Shown piece after piece: positions 56,372-64,000 of a stretch of DNA of 64,000 bases. The first letter of the stretch is position 1; each line of letters starts with the position of its first letter. Below the pieces are notes generated by a model, which saw nothing but the letters and a program-made list of their open reading frames with translations, did not search any database and was not told where the DNA came from. This DNA comes from Litoreibacter ponti (GTDB lineage Bacteria; Pseudomonadota; Alphaproteobacteria; Rhodobacterales; Rhodobacteraceae). The position numbers were made by a program, and so were the translations under genes. The DNA is taken from NCBI RefSeq assembly GCF_003054285.1, contig NZ_QBKS01000001.1, positions 434,001 through 498,000 on the forward strand. The letters are read 5' to 3'.

Positions 56372-57022
56372 ATGGCAGCACCGACAGCGCGGCGCGGCAT
56401 TCTGATCATCCTGTCCTCGCCCTCGGGCGCGGGGAAGTCGACGCTCGCGGGCCGCCTGATGGCCTGGGACGACACGCTGTCCTTCTCGGTCTCGGCCACG
56501 ACGCGCGCCCCGCGCGAGGGCGAGCAGGACGGACGCGAATACTTCTTCCGCTCCCGCGAGGAGTTTCAGACCATGGTTGCCGAAGGCGAGATGCTGGAGC
56601 ACGCCGAGGTCTTCGACAATCTCTACGGCTCCCCCCGCGGCCCGGTGGAGGAGGCGATCTCGGCCGGCCGTGACGTGATTTTTGACATTGACTGGCAGGG
56701 CGGGCAGCAGATCCGCAACTCCGGGCTTGCAGAAGACGTGGTGTCGATTTTCATCCTGCCGCCCTCGATTGTGGAGCTGGAAAAGCGCCTGCGCAGCCGC
56801 GCGCAGGACAGCGACGCGGTGATCGCGGCGCGGATGAAGAAAAGCCGCGACGAGATCAGCCATTGGGCCGAATATGATTACTGCCTGATCAACCGCGATC
56901 TCGATGTGGCCGAGGCAGAGCTGCAGGCGATCCTGACCGCCGAGCGGCTGAAGCGGTCGCGCCAGCCCGGTCTGATGACGCTGGTGCGCGACCTGAACGA
57001 GGAATACGAGGCCCGCACATGA
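56372..57022 (+). CDS. gmk: Guanylate kinase
   Basis: Gmk phosphorylates GMP to GDP. The 216-residue protein shows the P-loop SSPSGAGKST, the GMP-binding SVSATTRAPREGEQDGREYFF and the DIDWQGGQQI segment. The length is normal. The stop overlaps the carbonic anhydrase-like gene (ATGA, 57019-57022), so yicC, gmk and that gene form one unit. Confidence 0.96.
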   Translation: MAAPTARRGILIILSSPSGAGKSTLAGRLMAWDDTLSFSVSATTRAPREGEQDGREYFFRSREEFQTMVAEGEMLEHAEVFDNLYGSPRGPVEEAISAGRDVIFDIDWQGGQQIRNSGLAEDVVSIFILPPSIVELEKRLRSRAQDSDAVIAARMKKSRDEISHWAEYDYCLINRDLDVAEAELQAILTAERLKRSRQPGLMTLVRDLNEEYEART

Positions 57023-57546
57023 CGCTCTATGCGCTGGATGGGGTGGCGCCCCAATTGCCCGAGGGCGATGAGTTCTGGATCGCGCCGGACGCCAATCTGA
57101 TCGGCGACATCGTGATCGAGGAAGACGTCTCGGTCTGGTTCTGCGCCACCTTGCGCGGCGATAATGAGCGCATCACCGTCGGGCGCGGCTCGAACGTGCA
57201 GGAGAACTGCGTGCTGCACACCGATATCGGCTACCCTCTGGTCATCGGCGCCAATTGCACCATCGGCCACAAGGCGATGCTGCACGGCTGCGATATCGGC
57301 GAGGGGACGTTGATCGGCATGGGGGCCACTGTGCTGAACGGGGCCAGGATCGGCAAAGGCTGCCTGATCGGCGCGGGCGCGCTGATCACCGAAGGCAAGG
57401 ACATCCCCGATGGCGCGCTCGTGATGGGCGCGCCGGGCAAGGTCATCCGCGATCTCGATGCGAGCGCGCAGAAGATGCTGCTCAACTCCGCTCTCGGCTA
57501 TCAGGCCAAGATGCGCCGCTTCCGCGACGGGCTGCAGGCGCTATAG
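57019..57546 (+). CDS. Gamma-carbonic anhydrase family protein (YrdA-like)
   Basis: A 175-residue left-handed beta-helix protein. The family blocks FWIAPDANLIGDI, LRGDNERITVGRGSNVQENCVLHTD, CTIGHKAMLHGCDIGEGTLIGMGA are present, including the histidines that bind metal in gamma-carbonic anhydrases. Whether it has carbonic anhydrase activity is unknown; many YrdA-like proteins do not. The last 6 bases overlap the end of the convergent chpT gene. Confidence 0.93.
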   Translation: MTLYALDGVAPQLPEGDEFWIAPDANLIGDIVIEEDVSVWFCATLRGDNERITVGRGSNVQENCVLHTDIGYPLVIGANCTIGHKAMLHGCDIGEGTLIGMGATVLNGARIGKGCLIGAGALITEGKDIPDGALVMGAPGKVIRDLDASAQKMLLNSALGYQAKMRRFRDGLQAL

Positions 57547-58182
57547 CGTGTAGCGGATCGACACGGCGCTGTCGGAATGGCCGCACATCGGCTCCGCGCC
57601 GAGCCGGTCCAATGCCTCGCGCAGCAGGATGAACTGCACATGGGCCGGTGCCAGCGCGCCGCGCAGGCTGCTGTTGAGCGTCGCCCAGACATCATCGTCG
57701 TAGCGGATCTTTTCGCCGTAGGCCTGCATCTGCCATTGGTCACGCTCGCACCGCACGACGATCTGGCCGCCAAGGGGCAGGGTGACCTCGAGGCACAGCA
57801 CCGCCAGCAGGGCAAGCTTGGCCTGCACCCGGGTCAGGTCAGAGACCGGCTCCCACTGCACCGAGACGCGGCCTGTGCCGTAGCAATCGGCCAGCAGCTT
57901 CACCACATCCTGTCGCGAGAATTTCTGCCCCTCGCTGGCCGTACCAAACGCCAGCCGGAACAGCCGCACGCGCGCGTTGGCGTTGGCGATGCTTTCCTCG
58001 ATCAGCGCCAGCTCCGGCGAGCGAGGCAGGCCGGACATCACCAACAGCTCCATGCCGTTGCTGATTGCGCCGATGGGGCTAATTAGATCATGACAGATGC
58101 GCGAGGCCAGCAAAGAGGCGGTGTCGTGCACAACCTTCGGGGCGTCATCCTCGGACACGGGAGAGCGGGCAATGTCGGACAA
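57541..58182 (-). CDS. chpT: Histidine phosphotransferase ChpT
   Basis: ChpT passes phosphate from CckA to CtrA and CpdR in the alphaproteobacterial cell-cycle and motility relay. The 213-residue protein has the phosphoacceptor His31 in SRICHDLISPIGAISNGMELL and a degenerate C-terminal ATPase-like domain. It lacks the ATP-binding G boxes, as expected. The start is TTG at 58182, supported by an AAGGAG six bases upstream on the minus strand. That start overlaps the ATG of the divergent DUF3553 gene, so the two leaders are complementary. Confidence 0.9.
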   Translation of the reverse strand: MSDIARSPVSEDDAPKVVHDTASLLASRICHDLISPIGAISNGMELLVMSGLPRSPELALIEESIANANARVRLFRLAFGTASEGQKFSRQDVVKLLADCYGTGRVSVQWEPVSDLTRVQAKLALLAVLCLEVTLPLGGQIVVRCERDQWQMQAYGEKIRYDDDVWATLNSSLRGALAPAHVQFILLREALDRLGAEPMCGHSDSAVSIRYTL

Positions 58183-58357
58183 TATGAACTCCTTGCTGGA
58201 GCCGGGGATGCTGGTGCGAAACCCGGCCGAACCCGATTGGGGCCTTGGACAAGTTCAATCCAACATAAACGGTAAAATTACAGTTAACTTTGAGAATATG
58301 GGCAAAATGACTCTCGACGCAACGCGGGTAGACCTGACCTTGCAATTTGACGTCTAA
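58172..58357 (+). CDS. DUF3553 small protein
   Basis: A 61-residue protein with a DUF3553 core (LLEPGMLVRNPAEPDWGLGQVQSN, then ITVNFENMGKMTLDATRVDLTL), a small beta-barrel-like fold that resembles CarD/UvrD-linked modules. The ATG at 58172 lies within the 5' end of chpT on the other strand (starts overlap by 11 bases). An alternative ATG at 58184 would remove the overlap. The function is unknown; similar modules bind RNA polymerase or helicases. Confidence 0.85.
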   Translation: MSDNMNSLLEPGMLVRNPAEPDWGLGQVQSNINGKITVNFENMGKMTLDATRVDLTLQFDV

Positions 58358-58420
58358 CCATTGCGCGAACCGGCCGCGGCGCGTATCTGAGGCGCAAAAG
58401 TGGGGCCACAGCGACTTTCG

Positions 58421-59200
58421 ATGACTTCTGACGCGCCAGTGTTCGAGACCCGGCTTGCCCGCGACGCGGGCGATCTGCGCGCGTCCCAGCAGCTGCGCTA
58501 CAAGGTTTTCGTCGAAGAGCTGGGCGGCGATGGTCCGCTGGTCGACCACGAGGCTAGGCTGGAGCGCGACGCGTTCGACCCGCTCTACGACCACCTGATC
58601 CTGCTCGACCATGCGCGCTGCGACGCGCCCGTGGTGGGCGTCTACCGCCTGCTGCGCGGCGACATGCTGCCCGATGGCGGGCGCTTCTACAGCGAGGCTG
58701 AGTATGACCTGTCGGCGCTCAAAGGCTCGGGCCGCCGGGTGATGGAGCTGGGCCGCTCCTGCCTGCATCCCGATTATCGCGGCGGCACGGCGATGTATCA
58801 TCTGTGGCAGGGGCTGGCCGAGTATGTCCAAACCCACAGCATCGAGGTGATGTTCGGGGTCGCAAGCTTCCACGGCACTGACGTGGATGCGGTGGCGCAG
58901 TCGCTGTCCCACCTGCACCACGCCCATCTCGCCCCAGAGCCGCTGCGCCCGCGCGCGACCGTCCATCAGCCGATGGACCTGATCCCCCCCGATCAGATCG
59001 ACCGCCCCGCCGCCATGCGCGACACGCCCGCGCTGATCAAAGCCTACCTGCGCCTTGGCGGCACGGTGGGGGACGGCGCCTATATTGACCATGAATTCAA
59101 CACGATAGACGTGTGTCTTGTGATGGATACGGCGCGCATGTCCAAGCGCCACCGCGATATCTACTCCAAGCCGCGCAGCCAGGCCGCGCCCGCGCAATGA
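58421..59200 (+). CDS. olsB: L-ornithine N-alpha-acyltransferase OlsB
   Basis: OlsB joins a 3-hydroxy-acyl group from ACP to ornithine, making lyso-ornithine lipid. The 259-residue protein is a GNAT-fold acyltransferase with RYKVFVEELGGDGPLVDHEARLERDAFDP and ELGRSCLHPDYRGG, the family blocks. The ATG at 58421 matches the usual start. The stop overlaps the olsA start (ATGA, 59197-59200), so both steps are co-expressed. Ornithine lipids are common in Rhodobacteraceae, especially when phosphate is short. Confidence 0.94.
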   Translation: MTSDAPVFETRLARDAGDLRASQQLRYKVFVEELGGDGPLVDHEARLERDAFDPLYDHLILLDHARCDAPVVGVYRLLRGDMLPDGGRFYSEAEYDLSALKGSGRRVMELGRSCLHPDYRGGTAMYHLWQGLAEYVQTHSIEVMFGVASFHGTDVDAVAQSLSHLHHAHLAPEPLRPRATVHQPMDLIPPDQIDRPAAMRDTPALIKAYLRLGGTVGDGAYIDHEFNTIDVCLVMDTARMSKRHRDIYSKPRSQAAPAQ

Positions 59201-60048
59201 GCACCTGGGAAAGCCCCGACGCGCCGCCGCATCTGCGGCTGGGACCTGCGCAATGGGCGGTCGCGGTGCTGCGCGCGGTGCCGCTGGCGCTGCTGGTCTT
59301 CGGCGGGCTGGCGGTGCTGCTGCTGGTGAGGCTGGTCGAGGCACCGATTCACGGGCTGCACCGCCCCTGGACGCCGCATATCACGCGGGTGGTCTGCCGC
59401 ACGGCGCTGATCCTTCTGGGGATCAAGTTCCGCTCCAAGAGCAGCCCGATGAGCCAGCCCGGCGCGGTGGTGTCGAACCATTGCAGCTGGCTCGACATCT
59501 TCTCGCTGAATGCACGCAAGCGGGTCTATTTCGTCTCTAAGTCTGAGGTGGCGAAGTGGCCCGGCATCGGCTGGCTCGCACGCGCCACCGGAACCGTCTT
59601 CATCGACCGCGACCCCAAGCAGGCGCGGGCGCAAAAGCAGGTGTTCGAGGATCGGCTGCTTGCGGGCCACAAGCTGCTATTCTTCCCCGAGGGCACCAGC
59701 ACGGATGGCTTGCGGGTTTTGCCATTTAAATCAACGCTCTTCGCGGCGTTCTTCACGGATAATCTGCGTGATAAGCTCTATATCCAACCCGCCACTTTGT
59801 CCTACAGCGCGCCCGGCGGCGGCGATCCGCGGCTTTATGGGTGGTGGGGCGACATGGAGTTTGCGCCGCACCTGTTGCAGACGCTTGCCGCGCGGCCGCA
59901 GGGCCTCATTACCGTGACGTACCACGCACCTTTGAAAGTGTCCGACTATGCCAGCCGCAAGGAGCTGGCCTTGGCCTGCGAGAAGATCGTGCGGGGCGGG
60001 CTGGAACTTACGCCAGAGGCGCAAGAATATCTGTCAGCGCACGGCTAG
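59197..60048 (+). CDS. olsA: Lyso-ornithine lipid O-acyltransferase OlsA
   Basis: OlsA adds the second acyl chain to lyso-ornithine lipid. The 283-residue protein is of the PlsC family, with an N-terminal membrane helix (about 22-46), the catalytic NHCSWLD motif (His95, Asp100) and FPEGTS at 163-168. Coupling with olsB tells it from phosphatidate-making PlsC. The 3' end overlaps the convergent ThiE-like gene by 41 bases. Confidence 0.92.
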   Translation: MSTWESPDAPPHLRLGPAQWAVAVLRAVPLALLVFGGLAVLLLVRLVEAPIHGLHRPWTPHITRVVCRTALILLGIKFRSKSSPMSQPGAVVSNHCSWLDIFSLNARKRVYFVSKSEVAKWPGIGWLARATGTVFIDRDPKQARAQKQVFEDRLLAGHKLLFFPEGTSTDGLRVLPFKSTLFAAFFTDNLRDKLYIQPATLSYSAPGGGDPRLYGWWGDMEFAPHLLQTLAARPQGLITVTYHAPLKVSDYASRKELALACEKIVRGGLELTPEAQEYLSAHG

Positions 60049-60649
60049 GATCATCGCTGCCCCAGATCTCGTCGCCCACGGCAAAGAAATCCGTGTAGGG
60101 CGCGAGCCGCTCCACCGCCTCGACGCTCAGCGCGCCTTCGGCCACGATCGGCAGCTCGATCATTTGCGACCACCACTCGAAGGCCTCCGTCTCGGCGACT
60201 TCGCCGTCGCCCAAAGCGGTCTGTCCCACGGGGCCGAGCGCGATATAGTCCGCGCCTGCCTCACCCGCCGACATGCCGTCATGGCGGGACGGGCCGCAGA
60301 AGGCCCCGATCACCACGTCCGGGCCGATTTCCTTGCGCACCTTGCGCACGGAGCGCGCACCGTCGAGAAGATGCACCCCGTCGAGGCCTAGCTTTTCGAC
60401 CAGCAGGAAATGCGCCTCGATGATCAGGGGGATGTCGCGGGCATGGGCCTGCTCGCGGATCAGGTCGGCTGCGCGCGAGATGCGGTCCTCGTCGCGGGTC
60501 GCCAGGCTCAGGCGGATGCAGGCGATCTCGTGGTCGTCCAGCACGCGCGCCAACGTGGCCGGAAAGCTCGATAATTCGAACTCCGGCGGGGTGATCAGGT
60601 AGGTTTGCGGGGTCTCGGGGGCCTCTTGGGCGGTGTCGGTCTGGGCCAT
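60008..60649 (-). CDS. ThiE/TenI-like thiamine phosphate synthase family protein
   Basis: A 213-residue TIM-barrel protein of the ThiE/TenI superfamily. GLDGVHLLDGARSVRKVR and the late AGADYIALGPVGQTALGDGEV correspond to the phosphate-binding parts, while the strict ThiE substrate residues look altered. It could have lost synthase activity or act like TenI. No thiamine genes are nearby. The gene shares 41 bases at its 3' end with olsA. Confidence 0.78.
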   Translation of the reverse strand: MAQTDTAQEAPETPQTYLITPPEFELSSFPATLARVLDDHEIACIRLSLATRDEDRISRAADLIREQAHARDIPLIIEAHFLLVEKLGLDGVHLLDGARSVRKVRKEIGPDVVIGAFCGPSRHDGMSAGEAGADYIALGPVGQTALGDGEVAETEAFEWWSQMIELPIVAEGALSVEAVERLAPYTDFFAVGDEIWGSDDPSRALTDILAPLA

Positions 60650-60764
60650 TGGTGTTTATCCCTTTGTTTGGCCTCTCATAGCGGCCCGGCTGCGCCCTCA
60701 CAAGGCTGTTGCGATGGCGGGCGCGTAGGCCTAAACCCGGGCGACTTTGCCGCGAGGGAGCATC

Positions 60765-61538
60765 ATGTCAGGCACAGACCACGGCGCACAGGCGGACTGG
60801 AGCGGACCACAGCCCGTTATGGTGCTGGTCGCACCTCAGATGGGCGAGAATATCGGCTTTGCCGCCCGCGCGATGTGGAATTTCGGGCTGGAGCGGATGC
60901 GGCTCGTGACCCCGCGCGATGGCTGGCCGAACCCCGCCGCCGTGGCGACGGCATCCGGCGCGTCGCGGGTGCTGGACCATGTGGGCGTGTTCGAGAGCAC
61001 GGCGGACGCGTTGGGCGATCTGGACTACGTGTTTGCGACGACCGCGCGCTCTCGCGACCTGACCAAGCCCGTGATGACGCCCGAGCGCGCCATGGCCCAT
61101 ACTCGCGCCCTGATCGGTGAGGGCAAGCGCGTGGGCGTGATGTTCGGGCCGGAACGCGCCGGGCTGGAGAACGCCGATATCGTGCAGGCCAACGCCATCG
61201 TCTCGGTCCCGGTGAACCCGGGCTTTGCGTCGCTGAACCTTGCGCAATGCGTGCTGCTGGTGGCCTATGAGTGGCGACGTCAGACGGGCGAGGACGCCCC
61301 CGAGGTGGTCGAGATGGCCGGCACGCAGTTTGCGAGCCAGGTCGAGGTGCAAAAACTGTTCGAGCATTTCGCGCAGAGGCTGGACGATGCGGGCTTCTTC
61401 TTCCCCGACCACAAGGCGGACTCCATGCAGATGAACCTGCGCAACATGCTGTCGCGCATGCCGCTGACCCAGATGGATGTGCAGACCTTCCACGGCATGC
61501 TGCGGCAATTTGTGCGCTGGAAGGAACGTGGCGACTGA
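60765..61538 (+). CDS. trmJ: tRNA (cytidine/uridine-2'-O-)-methyltransferase TrmJ
   Basis: TrmJ methylates the 2'-OH of residue 32 in several tRNAs. The 257-residue protein has a SPOUT (trefoil-knot) domain with VLVAPQMGENIGFAARAMWNFGL, GVMFGPERAGLENADI and IVSVPVNPGFASLNLAQCVLLVAYEW, the three conserved motifs. The C-terminal helical extension fits TrmJ rather than TrmL. The ATG at 60765 has a clear GAGGGAG site. Confidence 0.93.
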   Translation: MSGTDHGAQADWSGPQPVMVLVAPQMGENIGFAARAMWNFGLERMRLVTPRDGWPNPAAVATASGASRVLDHVGVFESTADALGDLDYVFATTARSRDLTKPVMTPERAMAHTRALIGEGKRVGVMFGPERAGLENADIVQANAIVSVPVNPGFASLNLAQCVLLVAYEWRRQTGEDAPEVVEMAGTQFASQVEVQKLFEHFAQRLDDAGFFFPDHKADSMQMNLRNMLSRMPLTQMDVQTFHGMLRQFVRWKERGD

Positions 61539-61595
61539 CTTGCCGCCCGAGGGGGGCAGGCTTACGTTGCGCACAAAGACAGATAAGAGGGCGGG

Positions 61596-62732
61596 ATGGC
61601 CGAAAAACGTAGTATTTTCGAGGAAGTAGCGAGCGCAGAGAAGCCCGTGGCGCAGCCCGGCGCGATCGACCGTGCGGCGTCCCGCGGGAACCGCCGCGGC
61701 ATCCGCGCGTGGCTAATGGTGCTGTTCGCGCTCGTCGTGGTGATGATCGCGGTGGGCGGGCTGACCCGCCTGACGGATTCAGGGCTGTCGATTACCGAAT
61801 GGGCACCCGTGACGGGCTCAATCCCACCACTATCTGCAGCGGAATGGGAAAGCGAATTCGAAAAATACCGCGCGATCCCCGAATACCAGTTGCAAAACAA
61901 GGGCATGAGCCTGTCCGAGTTCAAGGTGATCTACTGGTGGGAATGGGGCCACCGCCAGCTTGGCCGTGTGATCGGTCTGGTCTGGGCTGTGGGCTTCTTC
62001 TGGTTCCTGCTGCGCAAGCAAATCCCCACCGGCTGGACAGGCCGTCTGCTGGGCCTCGGCGCGCTTGGCGGGCTGCAGGGCGCGATTGGCTGGTGGATGG
62101 TGTCGAGCGGGCTGACGGGCACGATGCTCGATGTGGCCTCCTACCGCTTGGCGACGCATCTGGGCCTCGCCTTTGTGATCCTTGGGCTGATCGCGTGGTA
62201 CGTCTATACGCTGGGCCGCACGGAGGCGGATTTGATGCAGGCGCGTCGCTCTGGCGTGGCGTCCCTGGTGGGGCTGACCACCGTGCTGGTGCCGCTGGCC
62301 TACCTGCAGATCGTCGTGGGCGCCTTGGTGGCGGGCATCGACGCGGGCCGCACCTACACCGATTGGCCGCTGATGGCAGGTGAGTTCTTCCCCGGCCTCG
62401 CCTTCGAGGTCGAGCCGTGGTGGCGCAACTTCTTCGAGTCCGAGGCTCTGGTGCAGTTCAACCACCGCATCCTCGGCTACATCCTGTTCGCCTTCGGGCT
62501 GTTCGTCTGGTGGCGCTCCCGCGGGGCGGCGAGCCGGGCGGTCAAGCAATCCTTCGACTGGGTCGCGGTGATGATGTTCGGCCAGATGGTGCTGGGCATC
62601 GGCACGGTGCTTTACGCGGCCCCCTGGCACCTCGCCATCGTCCACCAATTCGGGGCGGTCGTGCTGATCTGCCTGATCCTGCGGGCGCGCTTCATGGCGC
62701 TTTACCCGCCCGCCCAATCGCTCAGGAGCTAA
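61596..62732 (+). CDS. ctaA: Heme A synthase CtaA (COX15 type)
   Basis: CtaA oxidises the methyl group of heme O to give heme A for cytochrome oxidase. The 378-residue protein has eight hydrophobic helices and the heme-ligand histidines in WWEWGHRQLGRVIGL, LATHLGLAF, FNHRILGY and IVHQFGAV. The GGLTRLTDSGLSITEWAPVTGSIPP block near the N-terminus is the COX15 signature. The M32 peptidase gene follows 6 bases later. Confidence 0.96.
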   Translation: MAEKRSIFEEVASAEKPVAQPGAIDRAASRGNRRGIRAWLMVLFALVVVMIAVGGLTRLTDSGLSITEWAPVTGSIPPLSAAEWESEFEKYRAIPEYQLQNKGMSLSEFKVIYWWEWGHRQLGRVIGLVWAVGFFWFLLRKQIPTGWTGRLLGLGALGGLQGAIGWWMVSSGLTGTMLDVASYRLATHLGLAFVILGLIAWYVYTLGRTEADLMQARRSGVASLVGLTTVLVPLAYLQIVVGALVAGIDAGRTYTDWPLMAGEFFPGLAFEVEPWWRNFFESEALVQFNHRILGYILFAFGLFVWWRSRGAASRAVKQSFDWVAVMMFGQMVLGIGTVLYAAPWHLAIVHQFGAVVLICLILRARFMALYPPAQSLRS

Positions 62733-62738
62733 GTCCCC

Positions 62739-64000
62739 ATGTCCGCATCTTCCGCATTCGACGCGCTGATGGAGTTTGACCGCACGACGCAGGCGCTGGC
62801 CTCGGTCGCGGGCCGCACGGGCTGGGATCAGGAAACGGTGATGCCCGAAGGGGCAGCGGCGCTGCGGTCCGAGGAGATGGCGGCGCTGGAAAGCGTGCTG
62901 CACGCCCGCCGCACCGACCCGCGTCTGGGCGAGTGGCTGATGAAGGCCGAAGCCTCTGACGAGGCAGACAAGGCCAAGCTGCGCCATCTCAAACGCTCCT
63001 TCGCGCGCAACACCAAGATCCCCGAGAAGCTGGCGACGGATATCGCCCGTCACACCTCGGCAGGCCAAGGCATCTGGGCCAAGGCGCGGGCGGAGGACGA
63101 CTTCGCGTCGTTCGCGCCGACGCTGGCCCGCATGATCGAGCTGAAGCGGGAAGAGGCCGCGTGCCTTGCCGCGGGTGGTGATCTCTATGACGCGCTTCTG
63201 GATGACTACGAGCCCAGCATGACCGGGGCCGAGTTGCAGGCGATGTTTGACGCCATGCGCCCCCGGCTGGTGGACCTGCGCGCGCGGGTGCTGGCGGCGG
63301 ATGCGCCCGCCCCGTTGGACCGGGAATTCGATGAGGCAGGGCAGATGGCGCTGTCGTCAAAACTGGCCGCCACCTTTGGCTATGACCTGACGCGCGGCCG
63401 CATCGACAAGGCCGTGCACCCGTTTTCCAGCGGCTCCGGAACCGATGTGCGGATCACCACGCGCACCAGCCCGCGCGATCCGTTCAACTGCTTCTACTCC
63501 ACCGTGCACGAGGTCGGCCATGCCTGCTACGAGCAGGGCGTGCGCGACGCGTATGCGCTGACGCCCTTGGGCGCGGGTGTGTCGATGGGCGTGCATGAAA
63601 GCCAGTCGCGGATCTACGAGAACCAGCTGGGCCGCTCGCGGGCCTTCACCGGCTGGCTCTACGGCCAAATGCGCGACCAGTTCGGTGATTTCGGCGTGGC
63701 GGATGAGGATGCGTTCTACAAGGTCGTGAACCGCGCGTCCTCCGGCTACATCCGCACCGAGGCCGACGAGGTGCATTACAACCTGCACGTCATGCTACGC
63801 TTTGATCTGGAGCGCCAGCTGATCGCGGGCGAGTTGGAGGTCGCCGACCTTGAAGACGCCTGGAACGCGCGCTTTGAAGCCGATTTCGGCGTCGCGGTCG
63901 ACAAGCCGTCCAACGGCGTGTTGCAGGACGTGCATTGGTCGTTCGGCCTGTTTGGCTATTTCCCGACCTATTCGCTGGGCAATGTCTATGCGGGCTGCCT
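62739..64000 (+). CDS. M32 family metallocarboxypeptidase (3' end outside window)
   Basis: Thermostable carboxypeptidase Taq family, a cytosolic zinc enzyme that removes C-terminal residues. The first 420 residues of about 490 are visible. The zinc motif HEVGH is at 257-261, with the further glutamate in MGVHESQSRIYEN, and the GTDVRITTR block and IRTEADEVHYNLHVMLRFDLE are family typical. The ATG at 62739 follows ctaA by 6 bases, so both are probably co-transcribed. The frame is open at the window end. Confidence 0.94.
   Translation, partial: MSASSAFDALMEFDRTTQALASVAGRTGWDQETVMPEGAAALRSEEMAALESVLHARRTDPRLGEWLMKAEASDEADKAKLRHLKRSFARNTKIPEKLATDIARHTSAGQGIWAKARAEDDFASFAPTLARMIELKREEAACLAAGGDLYDALLDDYEPSMTGAELQAMFDAMRPRLVDLRARVLAADAPAPLDREFDEAGQMALSSKLAATFGYDLTRGRIDKAVHPFSSGSGTDVRITTRTSPRDPFNCFYSTVHEVGHACYEQGVRDAYALTPLGAGVSMGVHESQSRIYENQLGRSRAFTGWLYGQMRDQFGDFGVADEDAFYKVVNRASSGYIRTEADEVHYNLHVMLRFDLERQLIAGELEVADLEDAWNARFEADFGVAVDKPSNGVLQDVHWSFGLFGYFPTYSLGNVYAGC

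Noticed and set aside
60008..60649. Thiamine biosynthesis operon
   Set aside because: No other thi gene is near, and I saw no TPP riboswitch elements upstream of the gene.

Overview
This 64 kb window is GC-rich chromosome from an alphaproteobacterium, most probably a marine Rhodobacteraceae (Roseobacter-group) species. The call rests on gene content and order: an iscR/suf operon carrying a ybjQ-like gene and extra membrane genes, a single-cysteine IscR, ChpT, a class II DAHP synthase, Usg, PAS_5, a two-gene ornithine-lipid module (olsB-olsA), TRAP transporters, eukaryotic-type NADP isocitrate dehydrogenase and RTX proteins ending in a Hint domain. Almost everything is housekeeping or family-typical accessory content. 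I see no prophage, insertion sequence, CRISPR array or rRNA.

Layout. 1-1.5 kb: the 3' part of recG and a 40-residue membrane protein behind an alphaproteobacterial LexA-type box. 1.5-8.8 kb: an IscU-like protein, hisI, gluQRS, a methyltransferase, trmFO, a LysR-type effector domain without its HTH, and gyrA. 8.9-11.4 kb: usg, a block of four consecutive palindromes, dsbB, a YqaA/DedA membrane protein and a zinc metallopeptidase. 11.4-15.7 kb: a TRAP transporter (dctP, dctQ, dctM) with a PhzS-like FAD monooxygenase between the binding protein and the membrane subunits. 15.7-17.6 kb: a glutathione peroxidase, tRNA-Leu(CAA) and a gene-poor stretch.

17.6-28.2 kb: two RTX/Hint secreted proteins, one of 2738 residues with about 15 tandem cadherin-like repeats, the other of 722 residues. 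28.2-35.4 kb: a MobA/MocA-like nucleotidyltransferase, an SMR exporter, a YitT-family protein, an orphan secreted protein, icd, an HD hydrolase, an O-acyltransferase with an SGNH tail, a small protein and an alpha/beta hydrolase. 35.4-44.8 kb: the iron-sulfur assembly operon (iscR, NifS/IscS-like desulfurase, sufB, ybjQ-like, two membrane proteins, sufC, sufD, two Yip1-like proteins, sufS). Its probable promoter has an inverted repeat over the -10 element, and the same dyad recurs inside the desulfurase gene.

44.9-50.3 kb: tRNA-Arg(CCG), a divergent pair of probable Tat-exported cell-wall enzymes (DUF882 peptidase and L,D-transpeptidase), then an lpxD-acp-ketosynthase cluster. 50.5-55.3 kb: an orphan anti-sigma-like protein, a DUF4399 protein, a GlxA/AraC regulator, class II DAHP synthase and a PAS_5 protein. 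55.4-64 kb: yicC-gmk-gamma-carbonic anhydrase, chpT overlapping head-to-head with a DUF3553 gene, olsB-olsA, a ThiE-like protein, trmJ, ctaA and the 5' part of an M32 carboxypeptidase. Genes are tightly packed, with many ATGA overlaps and several convergent pairs that touch or overlap.

The observations I rate most worth checking are the palindrome block at 9226-9320, the LexA-box small protein at 1.1-1.3 kb, the paired dyads of the suf operon, the repeated pre-Hint module in the RTX proteins, the lpxD-acp-KAS cluster, and the overlapping start codons of chpT and the DUF3553 gene. All family assignments come from reading motifs by eye; no search was run.
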